DNA from: Tateyamaria omphalii
GTDB taxonomy: Bacteria > Pseudomonadota > Alphaproteobacteria > Rhodobacterales > Rhodobacteraceae
DNA: 64,000 bases
Direction of reading: 5' to 3'
Assembly (NCBI RefSeq): GCF_019802125.1
Contig: NZ_JAHVHT010000006.1
Location: 242,915 to 306,914, forward strand
Shown piece by piece: positions 26,737 through 36,685 of the stretch (its first letter is position 1; each line of letters starts with the position of its first letter). The translations under genes and the position numbers were made by a program. The notes below the pieces were generated by a model. It did no database searches, was not told the origin of the DNA, and was given only the letters and a program-made list of their open reading frames with translations.

Positions 26737-27923
26737 TATTCCTGTTCCTCGATCTGGACCTTCTTGAAAGGCCCGTAATCCGTGAGAATTTCGATCTCCT
26801 CTTCCACCGCCTCACGTTCGGCTTCGAGGTAGCGGGCAATGGCATCGGCAAAGCCGGGATCACCCACCCAGTGCAGGCTATGGGTCTGTGTCGGCAGGTA
26901 TCCCCGCGCCAGCTTGTGTTCGCCCTGCGCCCCCGCCTCGACCCGTTGCAACCCGTGCTGGATCGCGATGTCGATGGCCTGATAGTAGCACAGCTCGAAA
27001 TGCAGGCAGGGATGGTGTTCCGTACAGCCCCAATAGCGGCCGTATAACGTCTGAGCGCCGATAAAGTTCAATGCGCCCGCAACATATCTTCCATTCCGTT
27101 CGGCCAGCACCAGCGCCATGTCGTCGGCGAGCGTCTCATGTGCGATGTCAAAGAAGCGGCGTGTGAGGTATGGCGTGCCCCATTTGCGGGCACCCGTGTC
27201 CTGGTAGAAGCGCCAGAAGGCATCCCAGTGTTCGGGGCGCAGGTCGTCGCCTGTCAGCACGTGGATGGTGCCGCCAAAGTCCTGCGCCCGTGCGCGTTCT
27301 TTGCGGATGTTCTTGCGCTTACGGCTGGAAAGCGTCGCAAGGAAGTCGTCGAAGGTATCGTAGCCGTCGTTCAGCCAATGAAACTGCTGGGTTGTGCGGG
27401 CCATAAGGCCAAGATCGGCACCGAAATCCCGTTCGGCTTCGGTGCAGAAGGTCACATGCAGTGAGCTGAGTTTGTTGTTTTCGCCCAGTTGTACAGCACC
27501 CGAGATCAAGCCGCGCATCCCAAGTTCCGGGAAATCTGGATGCGTTAGGAACCGCCGCCCTGTCGCGGGCGTGTGCGGCACGGCAATCTGGAGTTTGGGG
27601 TAGTACCGCCCGCCCGCGCGTTCATAGGCGTGGGCCCAGTTGTGGTCGAAGATGTATTCGCCCTGACTGTGGTTCTTGGCGTACATCGGCGCGAAGCCAA
27701 CCGTCTGACCGTCGACAACCGCCTGCAAGTATTGGGGTTGCCAGCCGGTGCCAGGGCCGACCGAATTGCTGTCTTCCAGCGCCTTCAGGAACCGGTGTGT
27801 GGTGAAGGGGTCGTTCGGCCTGCCGCCATTCGCCGCTTCCGGGCAGGCGCAGGCGTCCCACTCCGCCTCCGGGATTTCGGACAGGCTGGGCACCACACGG
27901 ATTTCTATTTCTTGTTCGGACAC
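26736..27923 (-). CDS. FemAB/DUF482-type GNAT acyltransferase
   Basis: 395 aa. DUF482 (peptidogalycan biosynthesis/recognition) pattern: [59 protein letters not shown], and [36 protein letters not shown]. Double-GNAT fold; the substrate is unknown. The start is GTG at 27923 with AGGGA 9 bases upstream. First gene of an operon with phhB and the MscS channel. Confidence 0.85.
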   Translation of the reverse strand: MSEQEIEIRVVPSLSEIPEAEWDACACPEAANGGRPNDPFTTHRFLKALEDSNSVGPGTGWQPQYLQAVVDGQTVGFAPMYAKNHSQGEYIFDHNWAHAYERAGGRYYPKLQIAVPHTPATGRRFLTHPDFPELGMRGLISGAVQLGENNKLSSLHVTFCTEAERDFGADLGLMARTTQQFHWLNDGYDTFDDFLATLSSRKRKNIRKERARAQDFGGTIHVLTGDDLRPEHWDAFWRFYQDTGARKWGTPYLTRRFFDIAHETLADDMALVLAERNGRYVAGALNFIGAQTLYGRYWGCTEHHPCLHFELCYYQAIDIAIQHGLQRVEAGAQGEHKLARGYLPTQTHSLHWVGDPGFADAIARYLEAEREAVEEEIEILTDYGPFKKVQIEEQE

Positions 27924-27975
27924 AGACGGCTTTCCCTGCTCAACAGGTTGAGATGTGTGCCGCGCGGGCCGCGCT

Positions 27976-28743
27976 TCAACCGGGATGGGGGGCGAGGTAG
28001 CCCTCGAACGTGATATTCTGCGCGACCTCGCGCGCTTGTGCTTCGTCGCTGGGCGATTTGACCGTCCAGCAGAGGATTTTCGCGCCTTGGGTTTTTAGGT
28101 CGGCCACGCGGGAGCGGGTGAGGTCGGCGACCTCGTGGCTGATGAAGGAGGCGCCGACCCGATCGAAATCGGGAATGTCGCGCAGGTGGTCGCGGGTGGT
28201 TTGGTTCAATGGCCAGTCTTCGGCGCTGTAAGCACTTGTGACGATGCCACGCGGGATGTCGGGGCAAAGTTCCGCCATGCGTGCGACGCTGTGCGGGTTG
28301 AAGGACATAAGGGCAACAGGACCTGCGTAACCTGCAAGTGCCTGCGTCGTGGCCTGTTCCAGCGGGCCAATGGCATCGCCCATGGCGCCGTCCTGATCCT
28401 TGATCTCGATCAGAAGGGGCACTTTCCCAGCGACGAGCTGCAATACTTCGGGCAGTGTCGGGATGCCCTCGTCCCCGCCCTTGAGCGGGGTTTGCGCGAG
28501 TGTGCCCGCGGGGACGACCCGGATAGGACCCGTACCGTCAGCCAGACGGTCGAGCGCATAGTCGTGGAAGACCATCGCCTGATCGTCGGCGCTGAGTTGC
28601 ACGTCGATCTCGATCCCGTAGCCATGCTCAATCGCCGCCCGGATGGCGGCGCGGCTGTTTTCCGGGCGGCCATCCGTCACGTCGTGCAGGGCCCGGTGCG
28701 CGAGCGGCGCGCAGAGGAATGCGTCGGGCAGACGGGGGGTCAT
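27976..28743 (-). CDS. Glycerophosphodiester phosphodiesterase
   Basis: 255 aa. GDPD TIM barrel with the catalytic patches HRALHDVTDGRPENSRAAI (first His and Glu-Asn), GIEIDVQLSADDQAMVFHD (metal Glu/Asp and second His) and PLLIEIKDQ. It splits glycerophosphodiesters to glycerol-3-phosphate and an alcohol. Cytoplasmic (no signal peptide), UgpQ type. ATGA overlap with the RidA gene upstream. Confidence 0.92.
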   Translation of the reverse strand: MTPRLPDAFLCAPLAHRALHDVTDGRPENSRAAIRAAIEHGYGIEIDVQLSADDQAMVFHDYALDRLADGTGPIRVVPAGTLAQTPLKGGDEGIPTLPEVLQLVAGKVPLLIEIKDQDGAMGDAIGPLEQATTQALAGYAGPVALMSFNPHSVARMAELCPDIPRGIVTSAYSAEDWPLNQTTRDHLRDIPDFDRVGASFISHEVADLTRSRVADLKTQGAKILCWTVKSPSDEAQAREVAQNITFEGYLAPHPG

Positions 28744-29198
28744 TTGATCTGGAAGATGCCTTCGATCTCGACCGCGACGCCCAATGGCAGAGCAGCGGCA
28801 GAAACCGCGGAACGGCTGTGGCGGCCTGCGTCCCCAAGCGCTTCGACCAGGAAGTCGGAGGCGCCGTTGATGACCTGCGGCTGGTTGGTGAAATCGCCGG
28901 TGGAGTTCACGAAGCCCGTCAGTTTCACCACGCGGACAAGCCGGTCCAGATCGCCACCGCAGGCGGCTTTGACTTGCGCGAGCAGGCTGATGGCGCAGGT
29001 CTTGGCGGCAGCAGCGCCCGCCTCGACCTCCATGTCGTCGCCCAGTTTGCCGGTGATCAGGCCATCGGGGCCGTTGGAAATCTGGCCCGAGACATAGACG
29101 ATGTCGCCCACCTGCACGAAGGGCACGTAGTTCGCCGCGGGCGCGGGCGCGTCTGGCAGGGTCACGCCCAGGTCGGCGAGGCGGGATTCGATGGACAT
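28740..29198 (-). CDS. RidA-family protein
   Basis: 152 aa, the longer YjgF/RidA form: MSIESRLADLGVTLPDAPAPAANYVPFVQVGDIVYVSGQI and SAVSAAALPLGVAVEIEGIF. Family members hydrolyse reactive enamine/imine intermediates. In this longer subgroup the usual catalytic Arg position should be checked. AAGGAG lies 7 bases upstream of ATG 29198. Coupled to the GDPD gene. Confidence 0.9.
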   Translation of the reverse strand: MSIESRLADLGVTLPDAPAPAANYVPFVQVGDIVYVSGQISNGPDGLITGKLGDDMEVEAGAAAAKTCAISLLAQVKAACGGDLDRLVRVVKLTGFVNSTGDFTNQPQVINGASDFLVEALGDAGRHSRSAVSAAALPLGVAVEIEGIFQIK

Positions 29199-29265
29199 GG
29201 GCGGGCTCCTTTTCAGTGGTCGTGCGGACGCTAGACCGCCCGCGCGGGACTGAAAAGGGCCGATG

Positions 29266-30567
29266 TCAGGATTCGCGGAAAGCCCGGTTGAAGTAGTCGG
29301 CCACCGGCTTGACCAGATAGGCCAGCGGGGAGCGGTCGGCGGTGCGAATGAACGCCTCGACCGGCATGCCGGGAACAAGGACCTGGTTTTCGTTAAGCCT
29401 GTCGATTTCACCCGGATTCAGCACGATTTCCGCCCGGTAGAAGCTGGCGCCGACATTCTCGTCCTCGAAAGCATCGGCGGAGACAAGCACGACCTCGCCC
29501 ACCAGTTCCGGCGTGGTCCGCTGGTCAAGCGCGGAGAAACGCAGGTTCACGGACTGACCCGTCACGATCTGGTCAATGTGGATCGGATCGACACGGGCGG
29601 CAATGACCAGCGGGCGGTCCTGCGGGATCAGGAAAAGCACAGGATCAGCAGCCCGGACGACCGAGCGTGGGGTCTGCACGCGCATATTATACACGATGCC
29701 CGACACGGGCGCGCGGATTTCCATCCGCTCGATATCGGTCAGCAGTGCCTGGCGCTGTTCAATCAGTTCCAGCTCACGTGCACGCAGGTCGCGCAGCGTG
29801 GTGATCGCTTCCTCGCGGCGGGTTGAATTAAGGCGGAGAACCTCGATTTCGATTTCCGTGATGCGTTGTTCGGATTGTGCCTTGGACGCCGCCAATTCGC
29901 CGATCTGCCCATCAAGTGACGCCTGCTGCCGTTGCAGTGCCAGTACACCAGAGGCTTGGGTCAGGCCACGCTCCAACAGGCTTTCCTGCGCGGCAAGCTC
30001 TTGCTCGATCAGTTCAAGCTGGCGGCCAAGCGATTTCTCCTGTGCCTCGATCCCCTTGATCTGGTTGCGTGTCTGGGCCGCGCGCTCCGCCAGTTGCTCC
30101 GTCTGCTTTTCAGTCGACTCGCGACGCGCGCGGAACAGGTTTTCCTGACCTGTGACCAGTTCCTGCACCTCGGGCCACGTTGTGGCGACCGCGAGCAGTT
30201 CCTCTTCGAACGTGATCTCGGCTTCCTCGTCGCGCTCCGCTTCGAGCCTGCCACGGCGTGCCATGAACTCGTAGAGCTGGCTTTCGACGATGGCGAGGCT
30301 GGATTGCATCTGTTTGACGTCGAGCTGGATCAGCAGATCACCTGCATCGACACTGTCGCCTTCCTTCACCGCGATTTCGGACACGATGCCGCCAGTGGAG
30401 TGCTGCACGATCTGCCGGTTCTGGTCGACCTCGATCCGGCCGGAGGCAATGACGGCCCCGGCAATCTGGGTCAGCGTCGCCCACGCGACGAGGCCACCCA
30501 GAAGTCCAAAAAGCCCAAAAAAACCGATAATGAGAGGGGTCAGTGCCGACCAACGTTTTTCACTCAT
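29266..30567 (-). CDS. HlyD/PrsE-type periplasmic adaptor of type I secretion
   Basis: 433 aa. A short cytoplasmic tail and one transmembrane helix (LIIGFFGLFGLLGGLVAWATL) are followed by a lipoyl half (GGIVSEIAVKEGDSVDAGDLLIQLD), a long coiled-coil (residues about 90-280) and the second half (MEIRAPVSGIVYNMRVQTPRSVV). It joins the ABC transporter to an outer-membrane TolC channel. ATGA overlap with the ABC gene upstream. No TolC gene is in the window. Confidence 0.93.
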   Translation of the reverse strand: MSEKRWSALTPLIIGFFGLFGLLGGLVAWATLTQIAGAVIASGRIEVDQNRQIVQHSTGGIVSEIAVKEGDSVDAGDLLIQLDVKQMQSSLAIVESQLYEFMARRGRLEAERDEEAEITFEEELLAVATTWPEVQELVTGQENLFRARRESTEKQTEQLAERAAQTRNQIKGIEAQEKSLGRQLELIEQELAAQESLLERGLTQASGVLALQRQQASLDGQIGELAASKAQSEQRITEIEIEVLRLNSTRREEAITTLRDLRARELELIEQRQALLTDIERMEIRAPVSGIVYNMRVQTPRSVVRAADPVLFLIPQDRPLVIAARVDPIHIDQIVTGQSVNLRFSALDQRTTPELVGEVVLVSADAFEDENVGASFYRAEIVLNPGEIDRLNENQVLVPGMPVEAFIRTADRSPLAYLVKPVADYFNRAFRES

Positions 30568-32306
30568 GTCACGCCTCCCGCACCGGCAGGTGCGCGTTGG
30601 ATCTGTTCATGGTTCTTGACCATGGATTTCAACACCTCGTCCTTGGGACCAAAGGCAGTGCGCACACCGCCATCTATCACCAAGAGCAAATCACATTCCT
30701 GGATCGCGGCAGGGCGGTGCGCCATGATGATGACGGATCGACCATCGGCCTTGGACGCGCGGATTGCCTGGTTCAGGGCCATTGTCCCTTCGTTGTCGAG
30801 GTTCGAGTTTGGTTCATCGAGCACAAGGATCACCGGATCATCATAGAGCGCGCGGGCCAGGCCGATGCGTTGAATCTGACCGCCGGACAGACGCTGCTGG
30901 CCTGCGTTGATCCGGGTGTCGTACCCGTCGGGCAGTTCCAGGATCATCTTGTGCGCATCTGCCTTTTGAGCAGCAGCGACGACTTTTTCGTCGTCAGGTT
31001 CCGTTGATAGGCGCGCGATGTTTTCGGCAATGGTCCCATCGAAAAGCTGCACGCGCTGCGGCAGATAGCCAATGTGCATGCCCAGCACGTCGGGCGCATA
31101 TTGGTCGAGCGCCGCGGCATCCAGCCGGATTGACCCGCCAGCGGGGCGCCATACCCCGGTCAGACAGCGTGCAAGCGTGGACTTGCCTGCACCCGACGGG
31201 CCGATGACCCCCATGGCGTGACCCGGTGGGAGGTCGAAGTTGAGACCACGCAGGGCGGCTGTCTTTTCGCCGGGCGGCACCACGGTCAGACCCTTGGCCA
31301 CCAGCTTTGCCTTGGGCTTGGGCAGCGCCGTGCGCGACGGCTCTGGCGCGACGGCGCCGAGCAGTTCGGCCAGAGCAGACCAGCCCTTGATCGCGCGCTG
31401 AACCAACGGCCATTGCGTCAACATCAACTCGATCGGGGCCAGAGCGCGGCCCAGCAGGATCGAGCCTGCGATCATGGCACCTGGTGTCATCTCATTTTGC
31501 AGGACCAGATAGGCGCCCAACCCCAGCATCGCACTTTGGAGGAAAAGGCGCAGCGTCTTGGTCAGAGAGGTGAAGCCACCACCGATGTCGGTCGCCTTGA
31601 TCTGTTCGTCCAGAGCCCTGCCACGTGCCTTTTGCCAGCGGTCAAAGGCCGCACCGCGCATTCCCATGGCCTGCACCATCTCGGCCTCGATCCGCAATTG
31701 ATCGGACATGGACGACGCCACCTGCCCTGCCTGACCGGCCTTTTGCTGAGGAAGGCGTGACAGAAGCTGGTTGGCCAGCGCAATCAGGATCAGAAGGGTA
31801 CCACCGGCGAGGGCCAGGAAGCCCAACCAGGGATGAAACATGAAAATTGCGGCAATGAAGATCGGTGTCCACGGAAGGTCGAAGAACGCCATCAGGACAG
31901 GCGACGTTATGAAACGCTGCACCGATTCGAGGTCGGCAAGACCGGTTTGCGTACGAAGGTCAGGCGCAACGGCGGATTTGCGCACGACGGCATCGAACAC
32001 GCGCCGATCCAGATCGTTCTGAAACCGGGCCCCAACCCGGGCCATGACCCGCCCGCGCGTGAAATCCAGAATGCCCATGATTCCGTAGAGGAATACCACC
32101 AAGAGCGAGAGCGCGATCAGCGTTTCCTCGCTGCGACTGCCGAGCACCCGGTCATAGACCTGGAGCATATACATCGGCCCAGTCAGCATAAGAAGGTTGG
32201 CAAACAGGCTGAACAGCCCAACGGCCCAATAGAGCCCCCGGCTTTTGCGGCGCACCGCCCGCAGTTCTGCCTGTCCCCGGCTTGTCAATTCGCTTTGCAT
32301 CGGCAT
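30564..32306 (-). CDS. PrsD-type type I secretion ABC transporter (permease/ATPase)
   Basis: About 580 aa. The N-terminal membrane domain has about six helices and no C39 peptidase. The ATPase has Walker A GPSGAGKST (about residues 370-378), LSGGQ (about 474) and Walker B VILVLDEP (about 494). It belongs to the PrtD/PrsD/RaxB-like group that exports RTX and related proteins with uncleaved C-terminal signals. ATG 32306 or 32300 is the likely start; an ATG-less TTG at 32309 is also possible, and no clear ribosome-binding site is seen. Divergent from mlaA. Confidence 0.93.
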   Translation of the reverse strand: MPMQSELTSRGQAELRAVRRKSRGLYWAVGLFSLFANLLMLTGPMYMLQVYDRVLGSRSEETLIALSLLVVFLYGIMGILDFTRGRVMARVGARFQNDLDRRVFDAVVRKSAVAPDLRTQTGLADLESVQRFITSPVLMAFFDLPWTPIFIAAIFMFHPWLGFLALAGGTLLILIALANQLLSRLPQQKAGQAGQVASSMSDQLRIEAEMVQAMGMRGAAFDRWQKARGRALDEQIKATDIGGGFTSLTKTLRLFLQSAMLGLGAYLVLQNEMTPGAMIAGSILLGRALAPIELMLTQWPLVQRAIKGWSALAELLGAVAPEPSRTALPKPKAKLVAKGLTVVPPGEKTAALRGLNFDLPPGHAMGVIGPSGAGKSTLARCLTGVWRPAGGSIRLDAAALDQYAPDVLGMHIGYLPQRVQLFDGTIAENIARLSTEPDDEKVVAAAQKADAHKMILELPDGYDTRINAGQQRLSGGQIQRIGLARALYDDPVILVLDEPNSNLDNEGTMALNQAIRASKADGRSVIIMAHRPAAIQECDLLLVIDGGVRTAFGPKDEVLKSMVKNHEQIQRAPAGAGGVT

Positions 32307-32464
32307 CAATTCGCTTGTCTGCTGCTCAAATTTGTTTTCTGTCTACGATCAAGTATCCTGCGTGTCGCGCAAGTGCCACATGTACAAGGTTACATAGTCG
32401 ACGCTATGGGCATTTAGGACAACACCATTAATTACACGTCGAGAATATCCAGCGGAGATTTGCA

Positions 32465-33226
32465 TTGTCTCTTTTTTATCGCGTCCGTCACGCTGCAATT
32501 TTGCTGCTGGCTGCCGGATCGCTGGCGGCCTGCGCCGCTTCAGAACAACGCCTGGCCCAACCAGACGGGATAAACGACCCGTATGAACGGCAGAATCGCA
32601 AGGTTCATGCATTCAACCGTGGTCTCGATCGCGCCGTCGTGCGCCCCGCCGCGATTGGCTATTCATCGCTGCTGCCGGACGAGATCGAGGACAGCGTGAG
32701 CAACTTCGCCCGCAACCTGGGTGAACCATCGGTTGTCGTGAACAGCGTGTTGCAGGGCGATCTGGAAGGTGCGGGTATTTCGACCGTTCGCTTTCTGACA
32801 AACTCCGTCCTTGGTATCTTCGGCCTGTTTGACGTGGCATCCGATTTCCAACTGCCCGCACATGATACCGACTTCGGCGAAACCCTTTATGTTTGGGGCG
32901 TGGGCGAAGGGGCCTACCTTGAACTTCCCGTTCTTGGCCCATCGACGGCGCGCAACACCACCGGCAAGGTGGTGGACCTGTTCACCAACCCGCTGAGCTA
33001 CATGGTCGACAGCCCGGAACAGTACTACGGCACGGTCGCGGCGGCGGCTTCCGGCCTGTCTCGGCGGGGCCGCTTTACCGATACCGTCGATTCCATCCTA
33101 TATGAGAGTGCTGACAGCTACGCGCAGGCGCGTTTGATCTGGTTGCAAAACCGGCGTTTTGAACTGGGTGATGCCGGTGCAGCTGCAGAGATTGATCCGT
33201 TTGCCTTGGACACCGAGGGGTTTTGA
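32465..33226 (+). CDS. mlaA: MlaA/VacJ-family outer-membrane lipoprotein
   Basis: 253 aa from a TTG at 32465 with GGAG 8 bases upstream. A lipobox (SLAAC) is followed by the MlaA domain: INDPYERQNRKVHAFNRGLDRAVVRP, VSNFARNLGEPSVVVNSVLQGD, GIFGLFDVAS and TDFGETLYVWGVGEGAYLELPVLGPS. It takes mislocalised phospholipids out of the outer leaflet of the outer membrane and hands them to MlaC. One base separates it from the mlaC-like gene. Confidence 0.93.
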   Translation: MSLFYRVRHAAILLLAAGSLAACAASEQRLAQPDGINDPYERQNRKVHAFNRGLDRAVVRPAAIGYSSLLPDEIEDSVSNFARNLGEPSVVVNSVLQGDLEGAGISTVRFLTNSVLGIFGLFDVASDFQLPAHDTDFGETLYVWGVGEGAYLELPVLGPSTARNTTGKVVDLFTNPLSYMVDSPEQYYGTVAAAASGLSRRGRFTDTVDSILYESADSYAQARLIWLQNRRFELGDAGAAAEIDPFALDTEGF

Positions 33227-33227
33227 C

Positions 33228-33818
33228 ATGAACAGACGCTTTTTCCTGGCCACTGGCGTGAGCTTTGCCGCCTTGGTCCCCGCACTGCCCGCCTTTGCCC
33301 TGAATGAAGCCGGAGCCGAGCGACTGATCAATTCGCTTGTCGGCGACATCAACGGCGTGATCGGTTCCGGCAAGGGTGAAAGCGCGATGTTCCGCGATTT
33401 CGAGCGTATCTTTGCCCGGTACAGCGACACATCCTACATCTCGGCCTACGCCATGGGCGTGGACGGCCGTCGGGCCAGCAATGCCCAGAAACGGGCGTTC
33501 TCGGATGCCTTCCAGGGCTATATCGCGCGGAAATATGGCCGCCGCTTCCGTGAATTCATCGGCGGACGGCTCGAGGTCAAGAGCGTGCGGAAGGTGAAGA
33601 ACTGGTTCGAAGTCGAAACGACGGCGTTCCTGCGCGGCGAATCGCCTTTTGCCGTGACGTTCCACGTCTCCAACCGGTCGGGCCGTGATCTGTTCTTCAA
33701 CATGTTTATCGAAGGCGTGAACCTGCTTTTGACCGAACGGACAGAAATCGGCGCGCTGATTGACCGCAACGGCGGCAATATCGACGCGATGATTTCGGAC
33801 CTGCGCACTCTGGGATAA
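33228..33818 (+). CDS. mlaC: MlaC-like periplasmic phospholipid-binding protein
   Basis: 196 aa. The N-terminus MNRRFFLATGVSFAALVPALPAFA has a twin-arginine RRxFL pattern, so Tat export is possible. The mature part matches MlaC/Ttg2D: FRDFERIFARYSDTSYISAYAMG, YGRRFREFIGGRLEVKS and the final IDAMISDLRTLG. It would ferry phospholipid between MlaA and the inner-membrane MlaFEDB complex, whose genes are not in the window. Directly behind mlaA, and followed by a terminator. Confidence 0.9.
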   Translation: MNRRFFLATGVSFAALVPALPAFALNEAGAERLINSLVGDINGVIGSGKGESAMFRDFERIFARYSDTSYISAYAMGVDGRRASNAQKRAFSDAFQGYIARKYGRRFREFIGGRLEVKSVRKVKNWFEVETTAFLRGESPFAVTFHVSNRSGRDLFFNMFIEGVNLLLTERTEIGALIDRNGGNIDAMISDLRTLG

Positions 33819-33843
33819 GCACCCACTTGTGAAAGCCCCTGCG

Positions 33844-33868
33844 CGCCCCGCATGTCCGCGGGGCGTTT
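33844..33868. terminator. Terminator between convergent mlaC and PBP genes
   Basis: CGCCCCGC-N6-GCGGGGCG followed by TTTG, 25 bases beyond the mlaC stop and 36 bases beyond the end of the leftward penicillin-binding protein gene. Confidence 0.7.
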
Positions 33869-33903
33869 GCGCCACAGGATCTGCCGCCAATACTTCGCAA
33901 ACG

Positions 33904-36066
33904 CTACTGAGAGCGGCCGCCTCCCAGAATATCACGCAAGATTGTCTCGATCAGACCCTCGGTGGTGCGCGGCACTTCGGGCTGGCGCTGTTGGGGCGCA
34001 GGTTCGGTCTGTTGGGCCTGACGTAGGGCACGCTCCGGCACTTGCAGCGGCAAGGGTCGCGGCGAGGTCCCCTCGTGTACACGCAGCATGGTTTCGCGCC
34101 AGATTTCGGTAGGCAGCCCCCCACCGGTCACTCCGGTCAGGGGGGTGTTGTCGTCATAGCCCATCCAGACCCCGGTAACGTAATCCGCGGTGAAACCAAT
34201 GAACCAGGCGTCCCTTGCGGCCTGTGTCGTGCCGGTTTTGCCCGCAATCTGCCAACCGCCGAACTGCGCCCGCTGGCCGGTTCCTTCACTCACGACCTTT
34301 TCCATCATCCAGATAAGCTCTCGCGCCGCGCCCTCCTGAACGACCCGTTCGCCAATGCCGCCACCAGTGCCCATCAGCGGCACGTCGTCGCCCTGCAGAC
34401 GCAGGTCGACCAACCCGTAGGGCGTCACCGACGACCCACCGTTCAGAATGCCTGCGTAGGCGCCTGTCATGTCGAGCAACGTGCTCTCGGACGCACCCAG
34501 CGCCAGCGCGGGGCCATCTGCCATGTCGCCAGTGATACCGAAGTCGGTCGCCACGCGACGCACCAGATCCCGGCCCATACTCTCGGACACTTTGACCGCA
34601 GGAATGTTCAGGGAGTCAGCCAGCGCTTTGGTCAACGTCACCCGGCCGGAATACGTGTTCGTGTAGTTGCGGGGGGACCAACGGCCAGAGCCGGGGATGT
34701 CGAGGGTGAGCGGTTCGTCGTCCACAAAATCGAGCGGTGAATACCCCAGTTCGAGGGCGGCGGCGTAGACAAAGGGCTTGAATGCCGAGCCAGTTTGTCG
34801 CTGCGCCTGAATGGCGCGGTTGAATACACCGGCGACCCGTGTTTCGCGCCCTCCGACCATGGCGCGCACGGCGCCGTCGGCGCTCATCACCACGATGGCC
34901 GCCTGGGCCTTGGACCCCTCTCTTACCTTGGTTTCGAACACTTCCTTCAGTGCGTCTTCGGCAGCGCTTTGAAGACGTTGATCGAGCGTGGTTCGAATGA
35001 TGACATCTTCGGTCGTGTCCCGGGTGAAGAACTCGGGACCGGTCGACATCACCCAGTCGGCAAAGTAGCCGCCCGCCTTGCGACGTGCTGCGGGCGACAG
35101 GTTGGCCGGATTGTTCTGCCATTTCGCCACTTCCGCGTCCGACAGGTAGCCCTGTTCGCCCATCAGTCGCAGCACTGTGGCCGCTCGATCCTGTGACCTT
35201 TGCAGGTCGGAGGTTGGCGCAAGGCGCGACGGTGCCGTGAGCAGACCGGCGATCATGGCTCCTTCGGACGGTGTCAGCATGGCCGCGGGCTTGCCGAAGT
35301 AGCGCTGTGCAGCCGCTTCGGCCCCATAGGCACCCGCGCCCATATAGGCGCGATTGAGGTAGATCGACAGGATCTCTTCCTTGGAGTATTTCGCCTCCAT
35401 CGCCATGGCATATATGGCTTCCTTGGCCTTGCGCTGGAGCGAGCCGCGACGGCAATCAGCGACATAGGCCGCTTCGGACTCCCACTCGGCCGGGTCATAC
35501 ACGACGCCGAGGCAGAGCAGCTTTGCCGTCTGCTGGGTGATCGTGGAACCGCCATGGCCCTGAAGCGGACCACGCCCTTCCCGCAAATTGATGCGCACCG
35601 CGCTGGCAATGCCGCGCGGGCTGACGCCGAAGTGACGGTAGAAGCGTTTGTCCTCGGTCGCGACAACAGCATCCTTGAGGCCGGGCGCCACGGTCGACGC
35701 CATGACGGCCCCGCCGAACTGATCGCCGCGCCAGGCAAAGCGGTTGCCCTCGCGGTCCAGCAGCGTGACAGAGCCGCGCGCGCGGCCATCAAGCAACGCA
35801 TTAACGTCGGGCAGGGTGGTCCAGAAATAGCCAACGGCAAGTGCAATTGCCGCCGTGACGGTCAGGCCGACACGCCAGGTCACCCACCAGACGAGCCGAA
35901 GTATCCACCTGAACAGACGAACGAAAATATTGCGCGAGGGTTTTCGGACGGGCGCCTTGCGACGCTTTTTTACCGGTGCCTTGCGGGCCGCTGGCTTGGC
36001 CGTCTTCTTCTTGGGATAGCGACGGTCCGCTACCAAGGGGCGTTTGCCCTTTCTTGAATCACTCAT
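33904..36066 (-). CDS. Bifunctional class A penicillin-binding protein (PBP1A type)
   Basis: 720 aa. A very basic cytoplasmic tail (residues 1-45) precedes one transmembrane helix (about 50-82). The glycosyltransferase (GT51) domain has catalytic Glu138 in ATEDKRFYRHFG and GGSTITQQTAKLL. The transpeptidase domain has Ser427 in SAFK, SLN at 485-487 and KTGTT at 610. It polymerises and cross-links peptidoglycan. Residues 185-215 include a Cys pair (LCLG...YVADC) not typical of PBP1a. The C-terminal 60 residues are Gln/Pro-rich. Start supported by AGGGG. Confidence 0.94.
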   Translation of the reverse strand: MSDSRKGKRPLVADRRYPKKKTAKPAARKAPVKKRRKAPVRKPSRNIFVRLFRWILRLVWWVTWRVGLTVTAAIALAVGYFWTTLPDVNALLDGRARGSVTLLDREGNRFAWRGDQFGGAVMASTVAPGLKDAVVATEDKRFYRHFGVSPRGIASAVRINLREGRGPLQGHGGSTITQQTAKLLCLGVVYDPAEWESEAAYVADCRRGSLQRKAKEAIYAMAMEAKYSKEEILSIYLNRAYMGAGAYGAEAAAQRYFGKPAAMLTPSEGAMIAGLLTAPSRLAPTSDLQRSQDRAATVLRLMGEQGYLSDAEVAKWQNNPANLSPAARRKAGGYFADWVMSTGPEFFTRDTTEDVIIRTTLDQRLQSAAEDALKEVFETKVREGSKAQAAIVVMSADGAVRAMVGGRETRVAGVFNRAIQAQRQTGSAFKPFVYAAALELGYSPLDFVDDEPLTLDIPGSGRWSPRNYTNTYSGRVTLTKALADSLNIPAVKVSESMGRDLVRRVATDFGITGDMADGPALALGASESTLLDMTGAYAGILNGGSSVTPYGLVDLRLQGDDVPLMGTGGGIGERVVQEGAARELIWMMEKVVSEGTGQRAQFGGWQIAGKTGTTQAARDAWFIGFTADYVTGVWMGYDDNTPLTGVTGGGLPTEIWRETMLRVHEGTSPRPLPLQVPERALRQAQQTEPAPQQRQPEVPRTTEGLIETILRDILGGGRSQ

Positions 36067-36231
36067 TGACGACCCCTGCCCGGCCTTATGTTTGGTCCAG
36101 TTTATCTGGTTTGACGGCGTTTGCCACGCCCCGGAGTGCCGCGAATGCAGATTCTCAAATGCCTATTTGTTGTGCGTCGGCATATTTTTGCGCATTTTTT
36201 ATGCACACCAGCAGGGCGAGCGGCTCATTAA

Positions 36232-36657
<426 letters not shown>

Positions 36658-36685
36658 GCGCGCCATCAAAGGGAAAACACGCACA

